The notes below the pieces were generated by a model. The model worked only from the letters and a program-made list of their open reading frames with translations, had not been told where the DNA came from and did no database searches. From positions 122,664 through 186,663 of the forward strand of contig CANMMR010000006.1 of assembly GCA_947499095.1 (NCBI GenBank): a stretch of DNA of 64,000 bases. The letters are read 5' to 3'. Origin of the DNA: an uncultured Erythrobacter sp. GTDB lineage: Bacteria; Pseudomonadota; Alphaproteobacteria; Sphingomonadales; Sphingomonadaceae. The translations under genes and the position numbers were made by a program. Of the stretch, positions 37,787-46,618 are shown piece by piece. The number at the start of each line of letters is the position of its first letter. Position 1 is the stretch's first letter.

Positions 37787-37876
37787 GTCGATCACTATCT
37801 CAGTCAGAGTTGGGGAAACGGATTGAGGCTCCGCCCGTTGGTTCGGTGTAATTCAAAATCGAAAAGGGAAATTCAC

Positions 37877-38338
37877 ATGGCCGAACTCGGCGACAATGCA
37901 AAAGTCGGACTCGTCTCTGCGCTCAATGGCGCACTGGCGGATACGATGGCGCTCTATTTCAAAACCAAGAACTTCCACTGGCACGTAGCGGGTCCGCGCT
38001 TTCGCGACCTGCATGTCCTGTTCGACGAACAGGCTGCGCAGTTGATCGGAACAGTCGACGACCTCGGCGAGCGCGTGCGCAAGAACGACGAATACACGCT
38101 GACCTCGATCGGGATGGTGCAGTCCGAAACCCGCATCAAGGACCAGGACGACGTCACTCTGACCGCGGATGCGATGGTCGCGGAACTGCGCGACGATAAC
38201 CGCCTGCTGCACAAGCGCCTCGGCGAAGTAAAGGAAGCGGCCGAAGAGGTCGGCGACAACGCCACCAGCGGTATCGTGGATGACTGGATCGACCAGTGCG
38301 AGGAGCGGATCTGGTTCCTCAACCAGACATCCAAGTAA
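37877..38338 (+). CDS. dps: Dps-family DNA-binding/ferritin-like protein
   Basis: A 153-aa protein starting at ATG 37877. The intersubunit ferroxidase centre residues are present: TKNFHWHVAGPRFRDLHVLF with DEQ following (His, Asp, Glu). The helical bundle length is normal and there is no long lysine-rich tail, so DNA binding may be weak. It oxidises Fe(II) with peroxide and stores iron. It is preceded by an 85-bp gap from the GDT1-like gene and followed by a strong hairpin. Confidence 0.95.
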   Translation: MAELGDNAKVGLVSALNGALADTMALYFKTKNFHWHVAGPRFRDLHVLFDEQAAQLIGTVDDLGERVRKNDEYTLTSIGMVQSETRIKDQDDVTLTADAMVAELRDDNRLLHKRLGEVKEAAEEVGDNATSGIVDDWIDQCEERIWFLNQTSK

Positions 38339-38363
38339 GCGAATAGCTATTCGTGACATGTCC

Positions 38364-38393
38364 GGCCGCCTTCACCCTTGGGTGCGGGCGGCC
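38364..38393 (+). terminator. Strong hairpin after dps
   Basis: Outer stem GGCCGCC (38364-38370)/GGCGGCC (38387-38393), inner CACCC-TT-GGGTG, followed by TTCGTGT rather than a full T tract. It lies 26 nt after the dps stop. A terminator or attenuator before pgl. Confidence 0.6.
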
Positions 38394-38410
38394 TTCGTGT
38401 ATCAGAGGGC

Positions 38411-39031
38411 ATGGCTGACATGACATTGATCGAAAATGCGGACGATGCGGCGATTGCCGAGTGGTTCGCGCGCGAAATCGGCACGCGGATGGCGCAGAAC
38501 GACGGACCGGTGACGATCACTGTTCCCGGCGGTTCGACGCCCTTTCCCATTATGGAGAAGCTGCTCGAAGAGGATTTGGACTGGTCGCGCCTCGTCTTGT
38601 GGCCGGGCGACGACCGGATCGTGCCGGAGGATCACGAGGCTTCCAATACCGGCAAGCTGCGCGCCCTGTTCGAGCCTGTGGGGGCCGAAGTCGTCACGCT
38701 GACGGTGATGGAGGCCGTGCCGCATTTCGATCTCGCCTGGCTGGGCATGGGCGCGGACGGGCACATTGCCTCGCTGTTCCCCAATACAGATCCCCAGGTC
38801 GACGATCCGCGGCCGATCCTGCGTCTGACGCCCGATCCGCTTCCGCCGGAAGCCCCGTTCGACCGCATCAGTCTGACCATGCCCTCGCTGCTTGCCAGCG
38901 ACGCGCTCGTCTTCGTCATGCGCGGGCAGGAGAAGCGCACGGTGTTCGACGCGGCGGCGGCGGGCGAGAACGATTTGCCGATTGCGCGGCTGCTCGGCGC
39001 GGCTAAGCAACAGGTGACATGCTTCGTCTGA
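38411..39031 (+). CDS. pgl: 6-phosphogluconolactonase
   Basis: A 206-aa DevB-type lactonase of the pentose phosphate/Entner-Doudoroff route. Start ATG 38411 (MADMTLIENADD); ATG 38420 is an alternative. Motifs: ITVPGGSTPFPIMEKLL, WPGDDRIVPEDHEASN, LAWLGMGADGHIASLFPNT, MRGQEKRTVFD. It is slightly short but complete. The 3' end overlaps the Nudix gene by 13 nt. Unlike many relatives it is not beside zwf/edd here. Confidence 0.94.
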   Translation: MADMTLIENADDAAIAEWFAREIGTRMAQNDGPVTITVPGGSTPFPIMEKLLEEDLDWSRLVLWPGDDRIVPEDHEASNTGKLRALFEPVGAEVVTLTVMEAVPHFDLAWLGMGADGHIASLFPNTDPQVDDPRPILRLTPDPLPPEAPFDRISLTMPSLLASDALVFVMRGQEKRTVFDAAAAGENDLPIARLLGAAKQQVTCFV

Positions 39032-39489
39032 TCCCCGCGCCGCTGTTTCGCCAGGCCCTGCGTGTCGCGCACAAGGTGCGGCACCAATGGCGCAAATGGC
39101 GCGGCGTGACCCCGCACGGTGTCTGCGTAATCGCTCGCGACCTGGAGGGGCAGGTGCTGCTCGTGCGGCATAGTTACGGGCCGTCGGGCTGGTACATCCC
39201 CGGCGGCGGGCTCAAGCGAGGCGAGGATCCCGAAGATGCCGCTCGGCGGGAACTGCGCGAGGAAACGGGCTGCGAGATCGATGGGCTCAAGCCGCTCGGC
39301 GAGGTGCATGAAACCCTGTCAGGCGCCCCGCACATGGCGCACGTCTTCACCGGCGTTGTCGACGATATGCCAAAGCCAGATGGCCGTGAAGTCGTGGAAG
39401 CGCGCTTTTTCCCGACCCATTCGCTGCCCGAACCGCTGGCGCCCAGCGCACGGCGGCGGCTGGAGGTCTATACCAGGCGCCGCAGCTAA
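39019..39489 (+). CDS. Nudix hydrolase
   Basis: A 156-aa protein with a full Nudix box in the usual place (GGGLKRGEDPEDAARREL followed by REETG). A basic N-terminal helix (RVAHKVRHQWRKWRG) precedes VLLVRHSYGPSGWYIPGGG. The substrate, a nucleoside diphosphate linked to X, is unknown. Overlap with pgl by 13 nt implies cotranscription. Its TAA stop shares CTAA with the convergent dinB. Confidence 0.92.
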   Translation: MLRLIPAPLFRQALRVAHKVRHQWRKWRGVTPHGVCVIARDLEGQVLLVRHSYGPSGWYIPGGGLKRGEDPEDAARRELREETGCEIDGLKPLGEVHETLSGAPHMAHVFTGVVDDMPKPDGREVVEARFFPTHSLPEPLAPSARRRLEVYTRRRS

Positions 39490-40613
39490 AGCAGGCTGAG
39501 CTGGGCATCGGGCCGCGGTGGCTCGTCAGCATCTTTTCGTTCCAATTTCGACAGCGTCAGGCCCATCAGGCGGATCGGCATGGGCAGGGGCAGGACCTCT
39601 TCCAGCAGTGCGCGGCCGATATTGGCAAAGGTTTCCCGGTCGGTGATCGGCGTATCCACGGTCTTTGCCCGGCTGAAGCTCGTGAAGTCGTTGTACTTCA
39701 TCTTAAGCGTCACAGTGCGGCCCTTCGCTTCGGCCCGCTCGATATAGCCCCACACGATATCGATGATGTCCTCCATCGTCTCGCGCAGCTCGCCGCCGGA
39801 GGAGAGATCGCGGCTGAAGGTACGTTCTCCGCCGACCGATTTGCGCGTCCGGCTGGAGCGCACGGGCCTGAGATCGATCCCGCGCGCCGCGCGGTAGAGA
39901 TAATCGGCGAAGCTGCCGAAATGCGCGCGCAGCCACTCGATGTCCTTGGCCGCGAGATCACCGCCGGTTTCGATACCCAGCCGCGCCATCTTCTCCGCGC
40001 CCTTGGGGCCGACGCCGTGGAACCGCCGGATCGGCAGCGTGCTCACGAACTCCGCACCCTCGCCAGGGCGAATGACGCAGAGCCCGTCGGGCTTGTTCTG
40101 GTCGCTGGCGATCTTGGCGAGGAATTTGTTGTAGCTCACGCCTGCACTGGCGGTAAGGCGCGTCTTGGCGCGGATTTCCTGCCGGATGAGCTCCGCAATG
40201 CGGGTGGCGCTACCGATACCGAGCTTGTCCTCGGTGACATCGAGATAGGCCTCGTCCAGGCTCAGCGGTTCGACCAGGTCGGTGTGGTGGCGGAAAATCG
40301 CGCGGATTTGCTGGCTGACCTCGCGATAGGCGTCGAAGCGGCTCTTGACGAAGATCAGCTCCGGGCATTTTCGTTTCGCCGTGACGGACGGCATGGCGCT
40401 GCGCACGCCGAACTTGCGCGCTTCGTAGCTCGCTGCTGCGACGACCCCGCGCCCGCTCGATCCGCCCACGGCGACCGGCTTGCCGCGCAGCTCCGGATTA
40501 TCGCGCTGTTCGACGCTGGCGAAGAACGCGTCCATATCGACATGGATGATCTTGCGCAGGCCGTCGGCCTCGCCTGCCTCCTCGTCACCCGTGCGTTTTT
40601 CGCCATCGCTCAT
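39486..40613 (-). CDS. dinB: DNA polymerase IV
   Basis: A 375-aa Y-family polymerase. Start ATG 40613 (MSDGEKRTGDEEAGEADGLR), followed by IIHVDMDAFFASVEQRDNPE with the first catalytic Asp. The palm SLDEAYLDVT has the D-E pair, and GVSYNKFLAKIASDQNKPDG and HGVGPKGAEKM follow. The protein ends in AQLSLL, a beta-clamp binding peptide (QLxLF-like). Translesion synthesis; normal length. Confidence 0.96.
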   Translation of the reverse strand: MSDGEKRTGDEEAGEADGLRKIIHVDMDAFFASVEQRDNPELRGKPVAVGGSSGRGVVAAASYEARKFGVRSAMPSVTAKRKCPELIFVKSRFDAYREVSQQIRAIFRHHTDLVEPLSLDEAYLDVTEDKLGIGSATRIAELIRQEIRAKTRLTASAGVSYNKFLAKIASDQNKPDGLCVIRPGEGAEFVSTLPIRRFHGVGPKGAEKMARLGIETGGDLAAKDIEWLRAHFGSFADYLYRAARGIDLRPVRSSRTRKSVGGERTFSRDLSSGGELRETMEDIIDIVWGYIERAEAKGRTVTLKMKYNDFTSFSRAKTVDTPITDRETFANIGRALLEEVLPLPMPIRLMGLTLSKLERKDADEPPRPDAQLSLL

Positions 40614-40678
40614 GCAGGAATAGATAGGGCAGTGGGTTGCAAAGCGGAACCTTGTGAGCCACCTGCCATTTTGTGCAG

Positions 40679-41944
40679 ATGCGAAACGATCAGCTAGCTT
40701 CGGGCGAACGCCCTTCGGCCGTGGCGGCAATGCGCCCGCGCATCGGCGAGCGCGAGCTGATCTGGATGATGGCGCTGCTGATGGCGCTCAACGCCTTCGG
40801 GATTGACGCCATCCTTCCTGCCTTGGACGCGGTGGCAACCGATCTCGGGGCGCAGGGGAACGACCGGCAATTCGTGGTCGGCGCCTATCTGCTCGCCGCC
40901 GGGATCGGAACGCTGGTGCCGGGTGCTTTTGCCGACCGCTACGGGCGCAGGCCCGTGCTTTTCACCGGCCTTTTCTTCTACATCGTGCTATCGGTCGCCT
41001 GCGCACTGGCGACGACCTTCGACATGCTCGTAGGGTTGAGGGCGGCGCAGGGCTTCTTCGCCGCCGGCATCATCGCGCTGCCGCCCGCCATCATCCGCGA
41101 CCGCGTGGGCGGTGACAAGATGGCGCGCATGATGAGCCTGATCTTCGTGATCTTCCTGCTCGTGCCCGCCGTCGCGCCCAGCATCGGCCAGGCCGTGCTG
41201 CTGGCATTCGGCGACTGGCGCTGGATCTTCGCAGCCATGGCCGTGGCGGGCTGCGTGATGAGCCTGTGGGTATACACCCGCCTGCCGGAAACGCTGCACG
41301 AGGACGACAAGCAGGAAATCCGCATTCCGGTAATCGCGCGCAATATGCGCAAGGCCGTGACCCTGCGCGAGACGATCGGCTACACGCTGGGCAGCGCGCT
41401 CGTGTTCGGCGGCTTGTTCGGTTTCATCAATTCCAGCCAGCAGCTGATCGGCGAGGCCTTCGGCGCGGGCGACCGCTTCCCGCTGATCTTCGCCATCTGC
41501 GCGGGCTGCATGGCGATCGCCAACTGGTCCAACAGCCGCATCGTGGAGCGGTATGGCGCAAGGCGCGTGAGCCACGTGGCGCTGTTCGCCTTCATCGCGG
41601 TGGCCGCCGCCCAGCTCTATTTCGCCAACCAACCGGACGAAAGCCTGTGGACCTTCGTGCCGCTGATGGCCGCCAACATGAGCCTGCTCGGCTTCATCGG
41701 CGCCAATTTCGGCAGTATCGCGCTGCAGCCCTTCAAGCATATCGCCGGCGCAGCCAGTTCGGCGCAGGGGTTCCTGCGAATGACCAGCGGCGCGCTGCTC
41801 GGCGCGTTCATCGGCTATGCCTATGACGGCACGGCCCGCCCGCTGGCGCTGGCACTGCTGTGCACCGCAGTGCTGAGTTTGGTGTTCGTCCTATTCAGCG
41901 AGCGCGGCGCCTTGTTCGGTCCGCCGGAACCGGAGGCGGACTAA
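40679..41944 (+). CDS. Bcr/CflA-type MFS efflux transporter
   Basis: A 421-aa 12-segment MFS protein. Start ATG 40679 (GTG 40673 possible). LNAFGIDAILPALDAVATDL, then FVVGAYLLAAGIGTLVPGAF with ADRYGRRPVLF (motif A) and RAAQGFFAAGIIALPPAIIRD are diagnostic of the Bcr/CflA/DHA1 drug-resistance subfamily. The substrate is unknown. It is divergent from dinB by 65 bp and convergent with the carboxylase, with a CTAA stop overlap. Confidence 0.92.
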   Translation: MRNDQLASGERPSAVAAMRPRIGERELIWMMALLMALNAFGIDAILPALDAVATDLGAQGNDRQFVVGAYLLAAGIGTLVPGAFADRYGRRPVLFTGLFFYIVLSVACALATTFDMLVGLRAAQGFFAAGIIALPPAIIRDRVGGDKMARMMSLIFVIFLLVPAVAPSIGQAVLLAFGDWRWIFAAMAVAGCVMSLWVYTRLPETLHEDDKQEIRIPVIARNMRKAVTLRETIGYTLGSALVFGGLFGFINSSQQLIGEAFGAGDRFPLIFAICAGCMAIANWSNSRIVERYGARRVSHVALFAFIAVAAAQLYFANQPDESLWTFVPLMAANMSLLGFIGANFGSIALQPFKHIAGAASSAQGFLRMTSGALLGAFIGYAYDGTARPLALALLCTAVLSLVFVLFSERGALFGPPEPEAD

Positions 41945-43491
41945 GCCTCTGCGCGAAGCCTGCGCCAGGCGAGGTCTGCGAATTCGCATAGCAAGGGCCG
42001 CGTGTCGCGCGGGTCGATGATGTCCTCGACATTGAAGCGTTCGGCGCTGCGGAAGGGGCTGGTGACCTTGTCGAGCCGCTCACGGATCGCCGCAAGTTCT
42101 GCCTCCGGGTCCTCGGCCGCTTCGAGATCGGATTTGTAGGCGACCTCCAGCCCGCCCGCGATCGGCAGGCTGCCCCAGTCGCCGCTCGGCCAACAGAAGC
42201 GGTATTGATAGGTCTCGGCGTTGCTCATCGCGCTGCCGGCGATGCCATAGGCGCGGCGCAGCACCACGCTGGCGAGCGGGACGCTGGCCTTGTAGACCGC
42301 GTTCATCGCCTGCACGCCATAGCGGATCGTGCCCGCCGTCTCCGCCTCGCGCCCGATCATGAAGCCGGGGTTGTCGACCAGGTGGACGATCGGCAAGCGG
42401 AACCGGTCGGCGAGTTTTACGAAGCGCTCGACCTTTTCGCTGGTCTTGGCGTCCCAGCTGCCGCCGAGATAGCTCGGGTCGCTCGCCAGCACAGCGACCG
42501 GCCAGCCGTCGAGCCGGGCCAGCGCGGTGATGCAGGCGCGGCCCCACATCATGCCGATCTCGAACACGGTACCCTGGTCGAATACCATCTCCATGCAGCG
42601 GCGCATGGAATAGACCTGCTTGTCCTCGCGCGGGACGAGGGAGAGCAGCGCTTCCTCGCGCCGGTCCGCCGGGTCGCGGCATTCGGTTCGGCGGGCGAGC
42701 TGGCCGACATGCTCGGGCATGAAGCTGAGGAAATGGCGTGCGCGGGCGAAGGCCTCGGCCTCGCTGGCGACCTCGTCGTCGACCACGCCGTTGCGCGTAT
42801 GAATGCCGCTGCCGCCGAGGTCTTCCTTGGCCTGCTGGTGATCGTCCGACCCCTTGTAGCTTTCGCCCAGGCCATCGACCACCGCGGGTCCCGCGGCGAA
42901 GATCTGGCTGAGGCCTTTGACCATGATCGAATAATGGCTGGCGACGATCCGTGCCGCGCCGAGACCCGCCGTGGGGCCGAGCGCCAGCGCAACGACCGGC
43001 ACGGTGTCGAGGTTTTTCACCACGTCCGACCAGCCCGGCACGGCGGGAATGTAGGTCGCGCCGATCTGCTCCAGCGTCTTCACCGATCCGCCGCCGCCGG
43101 TGCCGTCGATCATGCGGACGATGGGGAGCTTCAACTCATGCGCCATCTTCTCCGCCTGCACCATCTTGCGGCTGATCCCCGCATCCGCTGCGCCGCCGCG
43201 AATGGTGAAATCGTCCGCCGTCGCGACGACCGGGCGCCCGTTGATCGTGGCCTTGCCGAACAGGAAGGGGGCGGGGAGGACGGACTCGAGATTGCCATCT
43301 TCGTCATAGGAGCCCTTGCCCGCGATCTTGCCGATCTCGCGGAAGGAGCCGTCGTCCACCAGAGCCGCCAGCCGGGCGCGCGCATCCATCTTGCCGCGGC
43401 CATGCTGGCGCGCGACCTTGTCCGCCCCGCCCATCTGCTCGGCGAGGGCTTCGCGCTGGCGCAGTTCCTCGAGTTCACGCTGCCAGGTCAT
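41941..43491 (-). CDS. Acyl-CoA carboxylase, carboxyltransferase (beta) subunit
   Basis: A 516-aa carboxyltransferase. ATG 43491 (MTWQRELEELRQREALAEQM) is preferred over GTG 43503. It has the crotonase-like twin domains: N-half GKMDARARLAALVDDGSFRE, RPVVATADDFTIRGGAADAG; C-half VDNPGFMIGREAETAGTIRY, RRAYGIAGSAMSN. It transfers CO2 from biotin of the alpha subunit to an acyl-CoA. The substrate (propionyl, methylcrotonyl, geranyl) cannot be told; the composition differs from a textbook PccB. It is paired with the alpha subunit across a repeat-bearing gap. Confidence 0.9.
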   Translation of the reverse strand: MTWQRELEELRQREALAEQMGGADKVARQHGRGKMDARARLAALVDDGSFREIGKIAGKGSYDEDGNLESVLPAPFLFGKATINGRPVVATADDFTIRGGAADAGISRKMVQAEKMAHELKLPIVRMIDGTGGGGSVKTLEQIGATYIPAVPGWSDVVKNLDTVPVVALALGPTAGLGAARIVASHYSIMVKGLSQIFAAGPAVVDGLGESYKGSDDHQQAKEDLGGSGIHTRNGVVDDEVASEAEAFARARHFLSFMPEHVGQLARRTECRDPADRREEALLSLVPREDKQVYSMRRCMEMVFDQGTVFEIGMMWGRACITALARLDGWPVAVLASDPSYLGGSWDAKTSEKVERFVKLADRFRLPIVHLVDNPGFMIGREAETAGTIRYGVQAMNAVYKASVPLASVVLRRAYGIAGSAMSNAETYQYRFCWPSGDWGSLPIAGGLEVAYKSDLEAAEDPEAELAAIRERLDKVTSPFRSAERFNVEDIIDPRDTRPLLCEFADLAWRRLRAEA

Positions 43492-43502
43492 GCCAGTTCC
43501 CA

Positions 43503-43627
43503 CTCCCCTTCAGGGGAGGGGGTTAGGGGGTGGGGGCGTGACGCGCAATGCCCGCTGCAGACCCCTCTCCGCTGCGACTAGGCGGCAAGCCGCCAAGTCT
43601 CGCTGCCTCTCCCCTGAAAGGGAGAGG
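43503..43627. repeat. Intergenic inverted-repeat element
   Basis: Hairpin CTCCCC-TTCA-GGGGAG (43503-43518) at one end and CTCTCCC (43607-43613)/GGGAGAG (43620-43626) at the other, with GGCGGC-AA-GCCGCC (43581-43594) between. The CTCTCCCCTGAAAGGGAGAG form is typical of dispersed alphaproteobacterial intergenic repeats. It separates the two carboxylase subunit genes. Confidence 0.7.
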
Positions 43628-43630
43628 GAT

Positions 43631-45562
43631 TCAGCCCTCTTCCGCCGGCTCCACCACGCATAGCACAGCCTCGACTTGCACCTGCCCGCCCTCGCTGGCG
43701 GAAAGCTCGGTCACGGTCCCGTCGAACGGCGCGGTGAGCGCGTGTTCCATCTTCATCGCCTCGAGCACCATCAGCCGCTGCCCGGCGGTGACGACCTGGC
43801 CCTCGGCAACATCGACCGCGATAACCTTGCCCGGCATCGGCGCGATGATTGCGCCATCGGCGGCGGAGGCTTGGCCACCATCAAAGCGCACTTCAGTGAA
43901 CAGGCCGGACCAGCCCAAGTAGTCGTAGGCGAACACCCCATCGCGCTTCAGACGGGCAATCGGTATGTCCCAGACCGAACGTCCCGACAACTCGACCTCA
44001 TGGACTTCGCCATTATGCCCGACACGCACCGTAGTCGGGCGAGGAACTGCGTTGAGGCGGAACCCGGCAGAGGGCGGCGTCCAGCCTTCATGCAAATCGA
44101 GGGTCTCGGTTGCATCTGATCCGGCTGCACGCGCCGCGATTAAAAGACCGGCGGCTTCCAACACATCCTTGGGCGGCTGTAAGGCGGGGAGCAGATCGTC
44201 GAGATTGCGCTCAATGAAGCCGGTTTCGACGTCCCCGGAGACGAATGCTTCCGCTAGCACCAGGTTGCGCAGAAAACCGGCATTCCATTTGACCGGATAA
44301 CAGATCGACGAACCTAGCTTGTCCGCGAGGGCAGTGATCGCTTCCTTGCGGGTGTCCCGGTGCACAATCAGCTTGGCGATCATAGGATCATAAAAGGGCG
44401 AGACTTCCGCACCTTCTTCGACGCCGGTATCGACTCGGCCCGGTCCGTGGCGCCGATTGCTTTGCGCGACGTGGAAATCCTCAAGCGTTCCAATGCTCGG
44501 CAAGAACCCTTTCGCCGGGTCCTCCGCATACAACCGCGCCTCGATCGCGTGGCCGTTGATCGACAGCTCCTCCTGCCGCTTCGGGATCGGCTCGCCGCTC
44601 GCCACGCGCAATTGCCATTCGACCAGATCGACCCCGGTGATTTCCTCGGTCACCGGATGTTCGACCTGCAGGCGGGTGTTCATTTCCATGAAGAAGATGC
44701 GGTCGGCGCGCAGCCCCTCCGAAGCGTCGGCAATGAATTCGATCGTCCCCGCGCCCTCGTAATCGACCGCCTTGGCGGCGCGCACGGCGGCGGCGCAGAT
44801 GTCCTCGCGCGTGGCGGCGTCCATGCCGGGGGCGGGGGCTTCCTCGATCACCTTCTGGTGGCGGCGCTGGAGCGAGCAGTCGCGTTCGAACAAATGGACG
44901 ACATTGCCGTGGCAGTCGCCGAACACCTGCACCTCGATATGGCGGGGCGAGGTGATCCACTTTTCCAGGATCACGTCGTCATTGCCGAAGCTCGCCTTGG
45001 CCTCGCGCCGGCAGCTTTCGAGCGAGGAGAGGAAGTCCTCCGCCGCATCGACCTTGCGCATGCCCTTGCCGCCGCCGCCCGCGACCGCCTTGATCAGCAC
45101 CGGATAGCCGATCGCGTCGGCCTCCTGCTGCAGGCGCTCCGCCGACTGGTCGTCACCGTCATAACCGGGCGTGACGGGCACGCCCGCTTCGCGCATCAGC
45201 TTCTTGGCAGCGTCCTTCAGGCCCATGGCGCGGATAGCCGAAGGCGGCGCGCCGACCCAGATCAGCCCGGCATCCATCACGACCTGCGCGAAATCCGCGT
45301 TCTCCGACAGGAAGCCGTAGCCCGGATGGATCGCCTCCGCCCCGGTCTGCTTCGCGGCGGCGATAATCTTTTCGCCGACCAGATAGCTCTCGGCAGCAGG
45401 CGAGGGGCCGATATGCACCGCCTCATCGGCTGAGCGGACATGCAGCGCCTTTGCATCGGCATCCGAATAGACCGCCACCGTGGCGATCCCCATGGCGCGC
45501 GCAGTGCGGATGATGCGGCAGGCGATCTCGCCGCGATTGGCGATGAGGAGCTTTGAAATCAT
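43631..45562 (-). CDS. Acyl-CoA carboxylase, biotin carboxylase/carrier (alpha) subunit
   Basis: A 643-aa protein. The biotin carboxylase domain spans residues 1-445 (LLIANRGEIACRIIRTARAM; HPGYGFLSENADFAQ; IKAVAGGGGKGMRKV; RDCSLQRRHQKVIEEAPAP; MNTRLQVEHPVTE). A middle domain follows, then a C-terminal biotinyl domain with the target Lys in MVLEAMKMEHAL. This is the MccA/PccA layout. With the beta subunit it carboxylates an acyl-CoA. It lies 36 nt downstream of crtB on the same strand, so it may be cotranscribed with the carotenoid genes. Confidence 0.94.
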   Translation of the reverse strand: MISKLLIANRGEIACRIIRTARAMGIATVAVYSDADAKALHVRSADEAVHIGPSPAAESYLVGEKIIAAAKQTGAEAIHPGYGFLSENADFAQVVMDAGLIWVGAPPSAIRAMGLKDAAKKLMREAGVPVTPGYDGDDQSAERLQQEADAIGYPVLIKAVAGGGGKGMRKVDAAEDFLSSLESCRREAKASFGNDDVILEKWITSPRHIEVQVFGDCHGNVVHLFERDCSLQRRHQKVIEEAPAPGMDAATREDICAAAVRAAKAVDYEGAGTIEFIADASEGLRADRIFFMEMNTRLQVEHPVTEEITGVDLVEWQLRVASGEPIPKRQEELSINGHAIEARLYAEDPAKGFLPSIGTLEDFHVAQSNRRHGPGRVDTGVEEGAEVSPFYDPMIAKLIVHRDTRKEAITALADKLGSSICYPVKWNAGFLRNLVLAEAFVSGDVETGFIERNLDDLLPALQPPKDVLEAAGLLIAARAAGSDATETLDLHEGWTPPSAGFRLNAVPRPTTVRVGHNGEVHEVELSGRSVWDIPIARLKRDGVFAYDYLGWSGLFTEVRFDGGQASAADGAIIAPMPGKVIAVDVAEGQVVTAGQRLMVLEAMKMEHALTAPFDGTVTELSASEGGQVQVEAVLCVVEPAEEG

Positions 45563-45598
45563 GGACGTGCGCTAGCCGTAGCGTCGCGCCCGTTCAAG

Positions 45599-46618
45599 CT
45601 ACCAACCCGCAACGGGGCGGAAATCGTGGCGGCTCCACAGGATCGGCTCGCGCGGCTGGGCGGGGCGGTTCCACAGAGCCTCGAAGAAGGCGCTCGTGAC
45701 GTGCCAGCTCTTTTCGAGCCCGCTCACTCGCGTGCGCCTGTCCCAGGCCAGCTGCCCGCGGTTCAGCACCTTGCGCCCGATCGCGCCGTAGATATTGGCC
45801 GCAGCCAGCACCGCCCAGCGTTGCCGGAAGCGCAATTTCTTCGCGCCAAGCTTGGCCGCTTTCTCGTGCTTTTCCATCAGCGCGATCAGGCGCGGCATCA
45901 GGCTGGCGAGGCGGAAGCGGTTTTCCGGCAGGGCATGCTCGCCTGCTTCCCAGCCCATCTCGTCGAGCCAGCTCTTCGGGAGATAACAGCGCCCGGCATC
46001 GGCATCCTCGACGATGTCGCGCGCGATATTGGCGATCTGGAAGGCAAGGCCGAGGTCGCAGGCGCGGTCCAGCGTCTCGCCGTCGTCCTTGCTGACGCCC
46101 ATGACCACCGCCATCATGATCCCGACCGATCCGGCGACGTGATAGCAATAGCGCATCATGTCGCTCTCGGTCGCGGGTTGCCAGCGCGTCGCGTCCAGCG
46201 CGAAGCCGCCGATCATGTCGTTAGCCATGTCCCAGGTGAGGCCGGTCTCATCGGCGACCATGCCGAAGGAATCGAATGCGAAATCGGCAGTCGGCTGCTC
46301 ATCCAGCGCGCGCTTGGTCAGCACGCGGATCGCCTGCACGCGGTCTTCGGCGCTTTTCAGATCGCCCTGATCGCCCAGAGGGCCGCCCTTGTCCTGATTG
46401 TCGGCAATGTCGTCGCAGCGGCGGCACCAGGTGTAGAGCAGCCAGCTGCGCTCGCGCGTGTCGCGGTCGAACAGCTTGCTGGCGGCAGCGAAGCTCTGCG
46501 AGCCTTCCTCGATCGCTTCCTTGGCGCGCGCGACGAGATTGCGCCGGTCGCGACCGCCACCGGCGCGCGTCGGGGTCGCGCGAATCTTGCTGGTCGTCAG
46601 GGGGCGAGGCGTGCTCAG
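45599..46618 (-). CDS. crtB: Phytoene synthase
   Basis: A 339-aa squalene/phytoene synthase. The conserved N-terminal part is FAAASKLFDRDTRERSWLLY, then WCRRCDDIADNQ (first Asp-rich motif); the second is QIANIARDIVEDADAGRCYL. The family's N-terminus lies upstream of the only GTG in frame (46339), and no ATG, GTG or TTG exists in frame between 46618 and 46339. CTG 46618 overlaps the stop of the LOG gene as CTGA, mirroring the NTGA overlaps nearby, so CTG is taken as start. It condenses two GGPP to phytoene. Confidence 0.9.
   Translation of the reverse strand: MSTPRPLTTSKIRATPTRAGGGRDRRNLVARAKEAIEEGSQSFAAASKLFDRDTRERSWLLYTWCRRCDDIADNQDKGGPLGDQGDLKSAEDRVQAIRVLTKRALDEQPTADFAFDSFGMVADETGLTWDMANDMIGGFALDATRWQPATESDMMRYCYHVAGSVGIMMAVVMGVSKDDGETLDRACDLGLAFQIANIARDIVEDADAGRCYLPKSWLDEMGWEAGEHALPENRFRLASLMPRLIALMEKHEKAAKLGAKKLRFRQRWAVLAAANIYGAIGRKVLNRGQLAWDRRTRVSGLEKSWHVTSAFFEALWNRPAQPREPILWSRHDFRPVAGW

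Noticed and set aside
42205..43581. A 458-codon plus-strand frame opposite the carboxylase beta subunit, and 47271-48479 opposite crtI.
   Set aside because: Same shadow effect; the minus-strand genes have full domain architecture and operon overlaps.
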